DNA of 64,000 nt from CAZSAK01 sp964605155 (GCA_964605155.1 CAZSAK010000004.1:62001-126000); one strand, 5' to 3'. Shown: positions 27,351 through 37,044, counted from the first letter of the stretch. The notes: generated from the sequence alone by a model not told the origin. A program made the numbers and translations.

Positions 27351-28358
27351 ATGGCAAAGCAGAAAACACCACAGGTGAAGAAATACCACATCCTGTCTCT
27401 CGATGGTGGTGGTATCCGCGGTCTTATCAGTGCCGTGTGGCTCGACCGTCTGGAACAAAAGACAGGGTCACCGCTTAAGTATCACTTTGACCTCATTGCA
27501 GGTACATCGACCGGTAGTATCCTTGCCTGCGCCATAGCCATGGGCATGAGTGCCGGTGACATAGTCGACCTTTATCTCGAACATGCCGGGACCATCTTTC
27601 CCGGACGTGCATCACGTACCTGGAGCCGTACCCGGCGTCTGCTGTCACAGGGTCCCAGTGCGCCGAAGTATGACGGTAAGGGACTGCAGCAGGTCTTACA
27701 GAAGGTGTTCAAAAAGAAGGGCAGGAACATCCTGTTTGGCCAGCTGTCTGTGAAACCTGTGCTCGTGTTTTCTTACGACACGCTTAATCGCCAGAGCATT
27801 GTCTTCAAGAACAATAAACATGAGCATATGCAAATACCGGTATACCAGATCTGTCAGGCTTCCTGTTCCGCGCCCACTTTTTTCCCCGCTCAGGTCATGC
27901 GTTTGGGCAAGGCAAATATTCCACTCATTGACGGCGGTGTGGTGGCCAATAATCCAGCCGCATGCGCCATTGCTGAGGCGATTCGCATCAATAAACGCAG
28001 GCGGAGGATCAATCGCTGTGAAGTGACGGATTTTGTCGTAGCGTCGTTCGGGACCGGAGAGGCAACGCGCAGCATCTCCATCAGTGAGGCACAGGAGTGG
28101 GGTGCGCTGGAATGGGCAATTCCACTTATAGATGTCCTGTTCGACGGGTCAACCGATGCCGTGGATTATATCGTCCGGCAGGTGATAGATGAGGATAAAT
28201 ACTTTCGTCTCCAGTGCAGACTGGAGCAGGCCTTCGATGACATGGACAATGCCGAACGGAGCAACCTCAATGCACTGATCGCAGTTGCACAGAATTACCT
28301 GCTGACGCAGGGAGGGGAGCGGAGTCTGACGCAGCTGGTCAATGTCCTGCGTCCGTGA
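27351..28358 (+). CDS. Patatin-like phospholipase
   Basis: Patatin-like enzymes hydrolyse acyl chains from lipids with a Ser-Asp dyad. The oxyanion motif DGGGIRG is at residues about 18-24, the nucleophile elbow GTSTGS near 50-55, and the catalytic DGG near residue 195 (LIDGGVVANNP). At 335 residues it is a compact single-domain enzyme without signal peptide or membrane helix, so it is probably cytoplasmic. It follows pgaD after about 360 bases and is followed by a weak hairpin, so it looks like a stand-alone gene. Confidence 0.92.
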   Translation: MAKQKTPQVKKYHILSLDGGGIRGLISAVWLDRLEQKTGSPLKYHFDLIAGTSTGSILACAIAMGMSAGDIVDLYLEHAGTIFPGRASRTWSRTRRLLSQGPSAPKYDGKGLQQVLQKVFKKKGRNILFGQLSVKPVLVFSYDTLNRQSIVFKNNKHEHMQIPVYQICQASCSAPTFFPAQVMRLGKANIPLIDGGVVANNPAACAIAEAIRINKRRRRINRCEVTDFVVASFGTGEATRSISISEAQEWGALEWAIPLIDVLFDGSTDAVDYIVRQVIDEDKYFRLQCRLEQAFDDMDNAERSNLNALIAVAQNYLLTQGGERSLTQLVNVLRP

Positions 28359-28363
28359 TTGGC

Positions 28364-28396
28364 GTGCTGACTGGCATGTCAGTCAGTAAAGCACGT
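28364..28396 (+). terminator. Hairpin after the patatin gene, weak terminator candidate
   Basis: An outer stem CGTGCT/AGCACG encloses an inner stem GACTG/CAGTC with a 6-base loop. It starts 6 bases after the stop codon. No T-run follows, so termination is uncertain. Confidence 0.35.
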
Positions 28397-28550
28397 TAAC
28401 GGGTATCGGGGTGATGATCAGTCTGTACATCGGACATATGTAGATAAATTTCATGAAAATTTGGTTATTGATGCGGGTATTCAAGTATCCCCTTGTGCAG
28501 ACGATATACTCGGTAGTATGACTGAGCTAAAGGGACGAGGATGATATCAG

Positions 28551-28985
28551 ATGGCATCATCAGAAAAAGTGAGTGAATACTGCTCGAGCTATTCCAGATG
28601 TACACTGGATCCCGAATTTATCCCGACCTTCCACAAGATATTCATCACCACTTCTGCCGATGCGCGGCATCATATCTCTCATATTTCGGAAGTGCGCCAG
28701 ATAAAGATGATGGAATATGCCCTTTATCTGCTTATGTTGTCCATTGATAACAACGCGAATGGGATGACGTCACTGGAACAGCTCGGCAAGACTGGGGACA
28801 GACTGCCCATCAAACCTGAACTGTATGATCATTGGTTGAATAGTCTGGTTACCACTGTTGAAAACTACGACGGCAAAGTAAATCCGAACATCGGCGCCGT
28901 CTGGCGTGAGGTGCTGGGCCCCTGTATAGATATGATGAAGCAACAGTACCAGGACGATGCTGTCAAACTCAAGGCAATCTCCTGA
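28551..28985 (+). CDS. Globin-like protein lacking the expected proximal histidine
   Basis: The protein has 144 residues and is all-helical in pattern. The layout (YSRCTLDPEFIPTFHKIF, KMMEYALYLLML, LEQLG, KPELYDHWLNSLV, VWREVLGPCIDMM) matches small bacterial globins. In that family a histidine normally follows the LxxLG motif two to four residues later and binds haem iron. Here the segment reads LGKTGDRLPIKPELY, without histidine and about two residues shorter. It may be a non-haem globin or bind haem otherwise. It stands alone. Confidence 0.7.
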   Translation: MASSEKVSEYCSSYSRCTLDPEFIPTFHKIFITTSADARHHISHISEVRQIKMMEYALYLLMLSIDNNANGMTSLEQLGKTGDRLPIKPELYDHWLNSLVTTVENYDGKVNPNIGAVWREVLGPCIDMMKQQYQDDAVKLKAIS

Positions 28986-29149
28986 AATAACTTCCTGACC
29001 CCCGAATACATTTCTGCATCCATTCGCGGACTACGCGATTATCTGCAAATCTGCAGCAGTACACCCGGACATTTTCCTGTCCAATGAAGTGCTGGGCCGG
29101 TCCCGGACCAGATGACATCAGTTTGCGTTACTCACGCTGAAACACGGCT

Positions 29150-29389
29150 TCAGGTAGGGGTGACCGGCATGCTGGCGATATAGAACATCATTACGGCATT
29201 GATAAGCGCCAGGAAACCAATAACACGTATAAAAAGTAACAGTCCCGGGTTTTGTAATGAGTCCGGTTGCATGTCTTTAGTGCCGCGGGCACGACTTGCC
29301 TTTTCTTTCATCCAGTTGACCAGCCGTTCGGGTTTGGTCAGGCAGATCCCGCCGATGACGAAAAACGCAATGGCTGCAATCAGATACAT
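29150..29389 (-). CDS. Small two-helix membrane protein
   Basis: The chosen ATG 29389 (MYLIAAIAFF) gives 79 residues with two hydrophobic helices at both ends, joined by a basic loop (PERLVNWMKEKASRARGTK). The frame is open to 29458 but the upstream part looks non-coding. No family is recognised. The topology is that of a small inner-membrane protein. Confidence 0.55.
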   Translation of the reverse strand: MYLIAAIAFFVIGGICLTKPERLVNWMKEKASRARGTKDMQPDSLQNPGLLLFIRVIGFLALINAVMMFYIASMPVTPT

Positions 29390-29533
29390 ACGCCTATTAT
29401 GACATAGATAATATACTACTGTCGGCAAGCACCCTGTTACCGGTTTGTTACATGGCAATGTATGTCGATCAACGGTAACATGTATGTATATGGATAACAG
29501 GAGTATCCTTGAGATCTACGCGGAAAGATCGTC

Positions 29534-29812
29534 TTGAAGGCAACTGCAGAAATACAGGTTATACCAATCGGCAGCGGTGTCTCTGTCAGAAAGGAAATCA
29601 CACGGGTAGTCAAGATCCTCAACACCTATGACTTCATCATCGAGACACACGCATCAGGCACTGACATAGAAGGCGAACTTGCCCAGATCCTGGCTGCCGT
29701 TGAGGAAATACATAGCACACTGCATCATGAAGGGATTATCCGTCTGGTAAGTTACCTCAAGCTTGAAACCCGGAGTGACAAGATTCCCACCCTGAAAGGC
29801 AAGCGCATATGA
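29534..29812 (+). CDS. MTH1187-family thiamine-binding protein
   Basis: The family (also called DUF77 or YqgV-like) has a ferredoxin-like fold that binds thiamine. Visible motifs are IQVIPIGSGVSVRKEI at the N-terminus and the central YDFIIETHASGTDIEG, both characteristic. The length of 92 residues is normal. Translation starts at TTG 29534 with a GGAAAG sequence upstream; no in-frame ATG is close. It stands beside a metallophosphoesterase gene but about 100 bases apart. Confidence 0.88.
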   Translation: MKATAEIQVIPIGSGVSVRKEITRVVKILNTYDFIIETHASGTDIEGELAQILAAVEEIHSTLHHEGIIRLVSYLKLETRSDKIPTLKGKRI

Positions 29813-29917
29813 CGTGTCCGTAGTGTTGAAATTCCTGGTTATGGCCGGGCCGATAATACCTGCAATGGACTGGATACGTCGACGCATCGCAACCTGTAAC
29901 GAGACTACTGTATTACA

Positions 29918-30544
29918 ATGACATCGATTGGCCTGATCAGTGATATACATGCCACAGCTGCACCGGTCGCTGAAGCCTTTTCTATATTTGAAAAGGCAGG
30001 AGTTGACGCAATCTTTTGTGCCGGTGATATCGCCGGGTACAGGGATGAACTGGAACAGGTCATCGAGTTGCTGGAAAAAAAAGACTGCCGGTCGATACTT
30101 GGCAATCATGATGTATTATACCTGGATCATTATGGCGATGATCCTGGTGACAGGGCTGTAGCTTATTTCAAGGGTCTGCCGACCGTGATCGAGAAGACGA
30201 TAGACGGCAAGTGCATTTATATGGTGCACGCCCATCCACCGGATGCCTGTCACGGTGGCATCAAATTGCTGGACCGCTTTGGTGAACTGCAGCCCGAGCA
30301 TGTTGCCTATTGGTCGGATCGACTCAGGCCATTCGATTACGATGTAATCATCGTCGGCCATACCCACCAGGTTTTTACGGAGTACCTGGGTGATATCCTT
30401 GTGGTCAATCCTGGCAGCAGCGCTTTCAACCATTCCTGCGCGATCCTGCATCTACCCGAGATGCGTGTGCAAACATTTGCGCTTTCGGGCAAGGCGATCG
30501 AGAGGACCTGGAACTGGGGTGAGCACATGATAGTCAGAAGGTGA
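29918..30544 (+). CDS. YfcE/MJ0936-type metallophosphoesterase
   Basis: This is a calcineurin-like phosphodiesterase of 208 residues. All metal-binding blocks are visible: SDIHA at the start, GDIAGY, GNHD, VHAHPP and GHTHQ. Enzymes of this group hydrolyse phosphodiesters with two divalent metals. The C-terminal VNPGSSAFN is also typical. The substrate cannot be told from sequence. Confidence 0.9.
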   Translation: MTSIGLISDIHATAAPVAEAFSIFEKAGVDAIFCAGDIAGYRDELEQVIELLEKKDCRSILGNHDVLYLDHYGDDPGDRAVAYFKGLPTVIEKTIDGKCIYMVHAHPPDACHGGIKLLDRFGELQPEHVAYWSDRLRPFDYDVIIVGHTHQVFTEYLGDILVVNPGSSAFNHSCAILHLPEMRVQTFALSGKAIERTWNWGEHMIVRR

Positions 30545-30591
30545 GGAGCAGTTGCCAGTTGCGCTTAGTGGCTATACATATGGCTCCTGAT

Positions 30592-31665
30592 TCAGCGAAT
30601 CCGCAGCATGCTGAGTAACAAGGTTACCGTACCCAGCAGGATCATCATGCCGTATTCAAACAGGTGATCAAGGATTCCGCCGCCCTTTAGAAACAGGTCA
30701 CGTATGACCACCAGGAAATAACGCAGTGGATCAAGAAAGGTGAGCCATTGCACGCCCTGCGGCATGTTGCTGATAGGGAATGCAAACCCCGAAAGGATAA
30801 TGGCCGGCATGACGACCAGGAAACCCAGCAGCATCGCCTGTTGCTGGGTGCTGGAGTAACTCGATATCAATACACCCAGGCCCAGCGTGCTCATCAGATA
30901 TATCACGCTGCCGAAAAACAGGGCCGAAAGGTCGCCGCGGAACGGTATCTTGAACCAGACAATGGCCAGTACAGTCACCAGAAAGACATCGAACAGCCCG
31001 ATACAGGCTACCGGGATCATCTTGCCGATCAGCAGCTCAAGGCGTGCCAGGGGTGTGACCATCAGACGTTCCAGTGTTCCCATCTCGCGTTCGCGTACGA
31101 CCGTCATGGCGGTAAGCAACATGGTTGCCACCAGCACCACCGTGGCGATAATGCCGGGTATGAAATAGTCGCGATCTTCCAGGTTGGGATTGAACCAGGT
31201 TCGTTCCACGAGTCTTACAGGTGGTTGCACCTTCTCTCGTTGCTGTGCATTCTCACGGATAATATGGCTCAGTTGACCCATGACGATCTGCGCACTGTTG
31301 GAATCGGAGCCGTCCGCTATCAGCTGTACCACAGGTCGGCGTGGAAAATCGGTGGCAAGCTGTATGATGGCCTGTACCTGGCTGCTATCCATGGCATATG
31401 CAGCTGCCGTCATGTCAGCGTAATGTTGTAATCGAAAATGACCGCCGGCAGCAATGGCCGATAATATCTCACGACTTTCACGGCTGTGAGCGTAATTCAC
31501 TACGGCAACCTGCGATTCGCGCACGTCGAATGTTGCAGCATAACCGAATATCATCAACTGGATAAGCGGTGGCACGATCACAAAGAAACGCATCCGCGGG
31601 TCACGCAGTAATTGACGGAACTCCTTCGCCAGCAATGCGCGCAACCTCACCATACTGCCGATCAT
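30592..31665 (-). CDS. ABC-2 type permease, second of the export system
   Basis: The 357-residue permease has one N-terminal transmembrane helix, a large periplasmic domain (about 45-175) and five C-terminal helices. The region VREREMGTLERLMVTPLARLELLIGKMIP is the conserved ABC-2 coupling region. It is similar to YhhJ of the YhiI-RbbA-YhhJ system. The start ATG 31665 overlaps the stop of the other permease (ATGA). It is the last gene of the operon. Confidence 0.92.
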   Translation of the reverse strand: MIGSMVRLRALLAKEFRQLLRDPRMRFFVIVPPLIQLMIFGYAATFDVRESQVAVVNYAHSRESREILSAIAAGGHFRLQHYADMTAAAYAMDSSQVQAIIQLATDFPRRPVVQLIADGSDSNSAQIVMGQLSHIIRENAQQREKVQPPVRLVERTWFNPNLEDRDYFIPGIIATVVLVATMLLTAMTVVREREMGTLERLMVTPLARLELLIGKMIPVACIGLFDVFLVTVLAIVWFKIPFRGDLSALFFGSVIYLMSTLGLGVLISSYSSTQQQAMLLGFLVVMPAIILSGFAFPISNMPQGVQWLTFLDPLRYFLVVIRDLFLKGGGILDHLFEYGMMILLGTVTLLLSMLRIR

Positions 31666-32768
31666 GGCAACAGCCCGAGATGCCGCGCACGTACAAAGGC
31701 GACACGTGCCAGCAGCAGGGCCATAACCAGCAGGGCCACCACCTCGGTCCATACCAGTAGCGGTGAGACGCCCTTGAGAAAGATCAGTTTCGACAGGGCG
31801 ACGTAATAGCGGGCCGGTACGATATATGTCAGGTACTGGAGCATCAGCGGCATATTCTGGATGGCGAAGATAAAACCCGACAGCAGAAACGCCGGTAGAA
31901 ACGTGCTGATCAGTGACATCTGGCTGGCCAGCATCTGGTTGCCTGCGATCATGGAAATCAGCGCCCCTTGCAGCATCACAACCAGAATGAACAGTACAGA
32001 TACCAGCCCCAGCGCTCCGAGAGAACCGCGCAAGGGTACGTCAAACACATATACCGCTGCGCCTACTGCCAACAACAGATCTGCTATGCCGATAAATATA
32101 TAGGGGAACAGCTTTCCTATCAGGAATTCACCACGGGTCAGCGGGGTGGTGCGCAACATGACGAGGTTGCCATATTCCATCTCGCGGGCGATGGTGAGCG
32201 AGGTGATCAATGCGCCGATGACCGCCATGACCACGGCAATGACGCCGGGCACGATGGCCAGACGACTTTCCCTGCCCTCATTGAACCAGCTGCGATCCTC
32301 GATGCGGATCGGCGGTGAAGCATCCCGTAATGAAAGGGCATAGTCATTGACCAGTGCGGTTGCATAGTTGCGCAGCAGGCGTGCAGTATTGGCATCCACA
32401 CCATCAAGCAATAACTGCAGCGAGGCATTGCGTTGTTGCAGTTTTCGCGCATAGTCATAAGGGACAATCAGCCCCGCTCTGATATGACCAGTCTGCAGGT
32501 CGGCACGTAAAGCCTTGCGGCTGCGATAACGTGCGACCACCTGAAAGGCATGACTGGCGTCAAAACGGGCGACGATATCATTTGACTGCGCATCACGTGC
32601 TTCCTGTAACACTCCCAGTGATGCCTCGCTGATATCAAGACGTACTGCATAACCGAACAGGAACAACAGCATCAACGGCATCAGCAGGATCAGTGCCAGA
32701 CTGCGGGGATCACGCAACAGGTGCCACCATTCCTTGCGTGCCATGGCGCGTACATGCTGCAGCTTCAT
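31662..32768 (-). CDS. ABC-2 type permease, first of the export system
   Basis: The 368-residue permease has the same layout as its downstream neighbour: an N-terminal helix after RKEWWHLLRDPRSLAL, a periplasmic domain, and the motif IAREMEYGNLVMLRTTPLTRGEFLIGKL before the helical bundle. The two permeases are homologous and probably form a heterodimer. It overlaps by four bases with genes on both sides. Confidence 0.92.
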   Translation of the reverse strand: MKLQHVRAMARKEWWHLLRDPRSLALILLMPLMLLFLFGYAVRLDISEASLGVLQEARDAQSNDIVARFDASHAFQVVARYRSRKALRADLQTGHIRAGLIVPYDYARKLQQRNASLQLLLDGVDANTARLLRNYATALVNDYALSLRDASPPIRIEDRSWFNEGRESRLAIVPGVIAVVMAVIGALITSLTIAREMEYGNLVMLRTTPLTRGEFLIGKLFPYIFIGIADLLLAVGAAVYVFDVPLRGSLGALGLVSVLFILVVMLQGALISMIAGNQMLASQMSLISTFLPAFLLSGFIFAIQNMPLMLQYLTYIVPARYYVALSKLIFLKGVSPLLVWTEVVALLVMALLLARVAFVRARHLGLLP

Positions 32769-33742
32769 GATTGGTCCACCGTCGCGGCCTCTTCCAGAAC
32801 CGCTACAAAGACATCCTCCAGTTCAGGTGATGCCGTCTCCACCCTGGTGATCGGGGTATCACATCGCGACGCCGTTTCATGCAGTTTTTTAATCATGTCA
32901 TCAGCATTGCTTCCAGCGTTAAGGCGGATGCGTAGATGACCGGCGTGTGGGATGATCTCACGAATCTCAGCCCGGTCCTGCAGCAGATGGATCCAGTGCG
33001 TACATTCGCTGGAATACAGCAAAAGGATTGGTGTCGGCAGGGGGCGTTCCAGTAATTCCGTCGGTGTCCCCTGGGTGACAATGCGGCCGGCATTCATCAA
33101 GGCCAGCCGGTCGCAGAAGATGGCCTCATCCATATAGTGGGTGGTTACCAGGATACCGATGCCGCTTTCCGCAAGTTCATAGATCAATTCCCAGAAGTGT
33201 TGCCGTACCAGGGGATCCACCCCCGAGGTGGGTTCATCCAGAAATAACACATGCGGTTCGTGCAACAGGGCCGAGGCCAGCGCCAGACGTCGCTTGAATC
33301 CTAAAGGCAGTGTTGCAGCACGCAGCGATGCCTGCCTTTCCAGATCAAGATGATCAAGCGCCCAGTGCAGACGTTCACGGCGGCGATCACCACGCAGCCC
33401 ATAAAGCCCCGCCTGGAGCTCGAGGTTTTCCATTACTGTGAGATCTCCATACAGTGCGAAGCGTTGTGCCACATAACCGATATGACCGCGTGCATGCCGT
33501 GCATGGCGAACCATATCGATGTCCGCAACATGGATATCACCCGCAGTTGGGGTTAGCATACCGCACAACATGCGGATCGCCGTGGTCTTGCCGGCACCAT
33601 TGGCGCCCAACAGTCCGAAGACCTCCCCATTGGTGACATGGATATCGATGGAATCAACTGCTGTGAAGTCGCCGAAACGACGTGTCAAACCCTGCGCGAT
33701 GTTGACCGGTGCGGGATGAGATTTGGCCGCGTTCTCGGTCAT
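32765..33742 (-). CDS. ABC transporter ATPase with a degenerate signature motif
   Basis: The protein has 325 residues. Walker A is GANGAGKTT, Walker B is VLFLDEPTSGVD, and the Q-loop and H-loop (TTHYMDEA) are present. The signature reads LPLGFKRRL instead of LSGGQ, so the site that uses this signature is probably weak. I chose ATG 33742 (MTENAAKSH). This overlaps the upstream ATPase gene by 89 bases in another frame. The frame is open to 34183 but without ABC features. Confidence 0.9.
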   Translation of the reverse strand: MTENAAKSHPAPVNIAQGLTRRFGDFTAVDSIDIHVTNGEVFGLLGANGAGKTTAIRMLCGMLTPTAGDIHVADIDMVRHARHARGHIGYVAQRFALYGDLTVMENLELQAGLYGLRGDRRRERLHWALDHLDLERQASLRAATLPLGFKRRLALASALLHEPHVLFLDEPTSGVDPLVRQHFWELIYELAESGIGILVTTHYMDEAIFCDRLALMNAGRIVTQGTPTELLERPLPTPILLLYSSECTHWIHLLQDRAEIREIIPHAGHLRIRLNAGSNADDMIKKLHETASRCDTPITRVETASPELEDVFVAVLEEAATVDQS

Positions 33743-34673
33743 CTTTTCCAACGTTGCTGTTTTCGCGCATGGCAAGGTCACGCAGCGCGGTATCGTTGAG
33801 GGATGGTGCTGCAGATTGTACCTGCAGCCCGGCCGACAAATGTTCCACTTCACGGGTAAAGGCATCGAGATCAGAACCCGCATCGAGCCAGATGTGCAGG
33901 CGTGGACCGATTGCGAATACCAACTGCACATTGGGCAGCCGTCGCAATCGCTTGCGATAGTCACGTACCGTCTTGCCTGAGACGACCAGCAGTTGCATAT
34001 TGCCGGGGTGCGCCAGCGCCGATGGTGTTCCCTGTCGCTCCATACGGCCCTCCTGCAGCAATGCAACACGATCACAACGTTCCGCCTCATCCATATTGGC
34101 AGTGGCGTACAGTATTGCCATACCTTCGGCACGCACTCTGTCCAGTAGCTGCCAGAAGGCGCGTCGTGATACAGGGTCGACACCGGTAGTGGGCTCGTCC
34201 AGGAACATCATCCGCGGTTCGCTCAGCAGCGCACAGGACAGGGCCAGCTTCTGCATCATTCCACCGGATAACTGGCCCGCACGACGTGTCTCAAAACCAG
34301 TCAGACCGGTGCGCGTCAACAGGTCACGAATGCGTTGTCGCGCAGTTGCGCGTGGTAGTCCATGCAGGTCTGCAAAGAAGTACAGATTCTCCATGACCGA
34401 CAGGTCCTGATAAAGACCGAATCCCTGGGGCATATAGGCGATGTCGTCCCGCAATTGCGGGTCGGATGGTTTCTTTCCCAGCAGTGTCACGGTACCGGAA
34501 TCGGGCACAAGCTGGCCAACGGCGATTTGCATCAAGGTGGTTTTCCCGGCACCGTCTGCGCCTACCAGACCGACAATTTCTCCGCCGGCCACCGAGATGT
34601 CGATGCCTCGCAATACCGGCTCGGCATCATAGGCAAAATGCACGTCCCGGGTGGCAAATACGGGTTCACTCAT
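33654..34673 (-). CDS. ABC transporter ATPase of the export system
   Basis: This ATPase of 339 residues has Walker A GADGAGKTT, signature QLSGGMMQKL, Walker B MMFLDEPTTGVD and a switch region ATANMDEA, where the usual H-loop histidine is replaced by asparagine. Together with the next gene it resembles the two halves of E. coli RbbA as separate proteins. The last 35 or so residues are arginine- and serine-rich and are read out of frame through the next gene, suggesting a lost stop codon. The start overlaps the HlyD stop. Confidence 0.9.
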   Translation of the reverse strand: MSEPVFATRDVHFAYDAEPVLRGIDISVAGGEIVGLVGADGAGKTTLMQIAVGQLVPDSGTVTLLGKKPSDPQLRDDIAYMPQGFGLYQDLSVMENLYFFADLHGLPRATARQRIRDLLTRTGLTGFETRRAGQLSGGMMQKLALSCALLSEPRMMFLDEPTTGVDPVSRRAFWQLLDRVRAEGMAILYATANMDEAERCDRVALLQEGRMERQGTPSALAHPGNMQLLVVSGKTVRDYRKRLRRLPNVQLVFAIGPRLHIWLDAGSDLDAFTREVEHLSAGLQVQSAAPSLNDTALRDLAMRENSNVGKDDRERGQISSRTGQHRAGFDTSFRRLHSS

Positions 34674-35659
34674 GGTGCCGCAATGGCCAGGTTCACGTCT
34701 GCAGGCATACCAACCTTGAGCACACCACCGGGATTGGCCACCTCCACCTTGACGCGATATACCAGATCAACCCGTAATTCCCGGGTCTCTACGGTCTTGG
34801 GAGTAAATTCCGCCTCGGACGAGATGAATGTCACCCGGCCATCGAAGACCTTGTCTGGCAGACCGTCTACCCGAACTTCAGCGGGCTGGCCGAGTCGAAT
34901 GCGAGACAGGTCCTTTTCATTGACATACAGCCGCACCCAGGGGGTTTCCACGGATGCCACTCGCAGCACAGGCTGACCCGCGGTGACCACTTCACCTGCC
35001 TCCGCCATTCGCACCGTAATGCTACCGGCCACCGGGCTTACCAGGTCGACATAGGCCAATTGTTGTTGTGCAATCGCCACTGCTTGCAGGTGTGCCTCAT
35101 AATCGGCGCGCGCCTGCGCGATTTGCTCCTTGCGTGGCCCTTGCTGCAACAATGCCAACTGTTCCCGGGCCTGAGTCAGGGTCGCTTGAGCCACATTCTC
35201 CTGAAGACGGGCACGATCCAGTCCATCCTGTGAAGCAAGCTGTCTAGGAATCAGTTGTGTAATTCGTTTGGTTTCAGATTGTGCAAACTTGAGTTGTGCG
35301 ATCGCCTGATCCACCGCAGCTTGACCTGCCCTGATTTCTTCCGGCCTGCTTCCGGCCTCCAACAAGGCCAGTTGCGCCTTGCTTGCCTCGGCTTCGGCGC
35401 GGGCATGAGCCAGGGCAAGTTCATAATCATGCGGTTCAAGGGACGCCATCTTTTGTCCGTCGGTGACCGTGTCACCTTCATCGGCCAGCAGGCTTGCGAC
35501 CCGGCCCGGCACCTGAAAGGCGAGGTCTGTCTCGCGAGCCTCTATACTGCCTGACACAAGTATGGAGGATGATGTCTCATCATCACCAGGTAAATCGCAG
35601 CCAGCCATGACAATTGTCATTATCAGTATGACCGTTGTCTTGACAAGCCGGCGTTGCAT
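34670..35659 (-). CDS. HlyD-family periplasmic adaptor lipoprotein
   Basis: It links the inner-membrane exporter to an outer-membrane channel. The N-terminus has a lipobox (IVMAGC), then a split biotinyl-lipoyl domain (SGSIEARETDLAFQVPGRV ... DLVSPVAGSITVRMAEAGEVV) around a long coiled-coil hairpin (about residues 80-195). A beta-barrel domain follows. The start is uncertain: ATG 35659 gives the most compact lipoprotein signal; ATG 35677 and TTG 35707 are in frame. It heads the operon. No outer-membrane TolC-like gene lies nearby. Confidence 0.9.
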   Translation of the reverse strand: MQRRLVKTTVILIMTIVMAGCDLPGDDETSSSILVSGSIEARETDLAFQVPGRVASLLADEGDTVTDGQKMASLEPHDYELALAHARAEAEASKAQLALLEAGSRPEEIRAGQAAVDQAIAQLKFAQSETKRITQLIPRQLASQDGLDRARLQENVAQATLTQAREQLALLQQGPRKEQIAQARADYEAHLQAVAIAQQQLAYVDLVSPVAGSITVRMAEAGEVVTAGQPVLRVASVETPWVRLYVNEKDLSRIRLGQPAEVRVDGLPDKVFDGRVTFISSEAEFTPKTVETRELRVDLVYRVKVEVANPGGVLKVGMPADVNLAIAAP

Positions 35660-35707
35660 GATGCCCGATGTTGGCATTACGGGAATTGTTTTGCGGTTAA
35701 CAGGCAA

Positions 35708-36086
35708 GGCAGACCCCTCAATCGTCTGTCACGTTGTCGAGCACATGGATTACAGATGAAAATCATAGAGTAGGCTCTCTTTGTACGTCTGGCAATGCAT
35801 ATCACCCGTTATATCCTGCAGCAGTATCCAAGGATATGGATATCTGGGCTGACTGTGTTCACTCAAGCCTGCAGGACATTTTTTATACGAGGCGGGCAAG
35901 GGCCGTACACGTAGCCGAGTCAAGCAGGATGTATGAAAGTGTTAGCTGCATCACAATCCGATGCAATGCATCAATGTATGATGTCGCTATCTTGCAAATA
36001 GCGCTTGCGCGGGTTTACGGCCCGGCTTTTGCACTGAAGTATTCATAATCCGCACGCTACTCATTTATAGAATTGAGGGTTTCATT
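35708..36086. other. Intergenic region without a clear gene
   Basis: This region separates the divergent HlyD and membrane-protein genes. A 104-codon open frame on the plus strand (35734-36048) shows no protein-like composition and no Shine-Dalgarno sequence. I see no structured RNA. Confidence 0.5.
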
Positions 36087-36914
36087 ATGTCCAGCGTTAT
36101 GACAGTTCCGGATGCCAATGCTGCCTATGACCATGACGAAATCCAGCTGGTTTCGACTCATGAAGAGAATGCGGCGCCTCGTACGCAGCTGACCGAGCTC
36201 TCGCAGTTCAGCCTGTTGAAGGCGTATAGCGTACACTACACCCTTTTTGATGGCCATTTTTTATCCGTGTATGTTAAACATCCTTTTCTACGTCCCCGAA
36301 AGTACTGGCTGAACCTGGCCTATCTGGAGCCGACTCCGCGCCGGGTGCTGAAGATCGACATGCCGTCATTGTATGCCTGCGGAATTTTATCATTGGCGGC
36401 GATGGTGCTTATGTTGATCAACACATTTACGAACGGGTCCACGGCCATATTGCAGTCGGTGGTGGCGCTGGTTTGTACCGCGCTGATTGCCCTGTTACTA
36501 CTGATCTATCGGTCCAAGGACAGGCTGGTATTCTACAGTCGCTATGGCCGCGTCAACTGGTTGGAGATCCTGATCAACAAACCCAACAGGCGTGCCTACA
36601 AGGCATTCGTCGAATTGCTGATCAGTGCCTCCCACGCCGTCAGCAGCCATCAAAGCCCGAGACATGAGCAAAGGCTGGGAGCAGAACTGCGGGAACACAG
36701 GCGTCTCAAGCATGAAGGTGTCTTGTCGGCCAGGGTCTACGAGGATGTCAAACGCCGATTTCTTGGTGAGCATGTCAGCCTCATGAATACATACAGTGAG
36801 GAGAATGACCGGAACAGTGGTAATAATGAGATAAACAGCGCCAATTTGAGATATATCGCGGCCAGGTTATTGAGCAGACTGGCTGCGGGGATGGCGATGA
36901 TCGGAAAGAGGTAA
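36087..36914 (+). CDS. Membrane protein of unknown function
   Basis: The protein has 275 residues, with an N-terminal cytoplasmic part (1-95), two transmembrane helices (about 95-150) and a basic C-terminal part with KDRLVFYSRYGRVNWLEILINKPNRRAYKAFVE. The last region (HEGVLSARVYEDVKRRFLG) looks like a helical hairpin. I recognise no named family. A GAGGG motif about 10 bases upstream supports the start. It stands alone. Confidence 0.72.
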   Translation: MSSVMTVPDANAAYDHDEIQLVSTHEENAAPRTQLTELSQFSLLKAYSVHYTLFDGHFLSVYVKHPFLRPRKYWLNLAYLEPTPRRVLKIDMPSLYACGILSLAAMVLMLINTFTNGSTAILQSVVALVCTALIALLLLIYRSKDRLVFYSRYGRVNWLEILINKPNRRAYKAFVELLISASHAVSSHQSPRHEQRLGAELREHRRLKHEGVLSARVYEDVKRRFLGEHVSLMNTYSEENDRNSGNNEINSANLRYIAARLLSRLAAGMAMIGKR

Positions 36915-37044
36915 TATAAGGCGGATCATGCGCCTGTAAACGATCGCCGATCAGCGCAATCAAAGCAGTGATTATGACTGCAGAGTTGATTGAGTATAAA
37001 AGACATAGTTTAATCATGTTCAAGGATCTGAACCGGGTTAGGCT

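Noticed and set aside
27351..28358. Patatin gene as a CBASS effector (CapV-like)
   Set aside because: No CD-NTase, Cap2/Cap3 or other defence gene lies nearby.
35734..36048. 104-codon open frame before the membrane protein gene
   Set aside because: Composition is not protein-like, there is no Shine-Dalgarno sequence and no recognisable motif.
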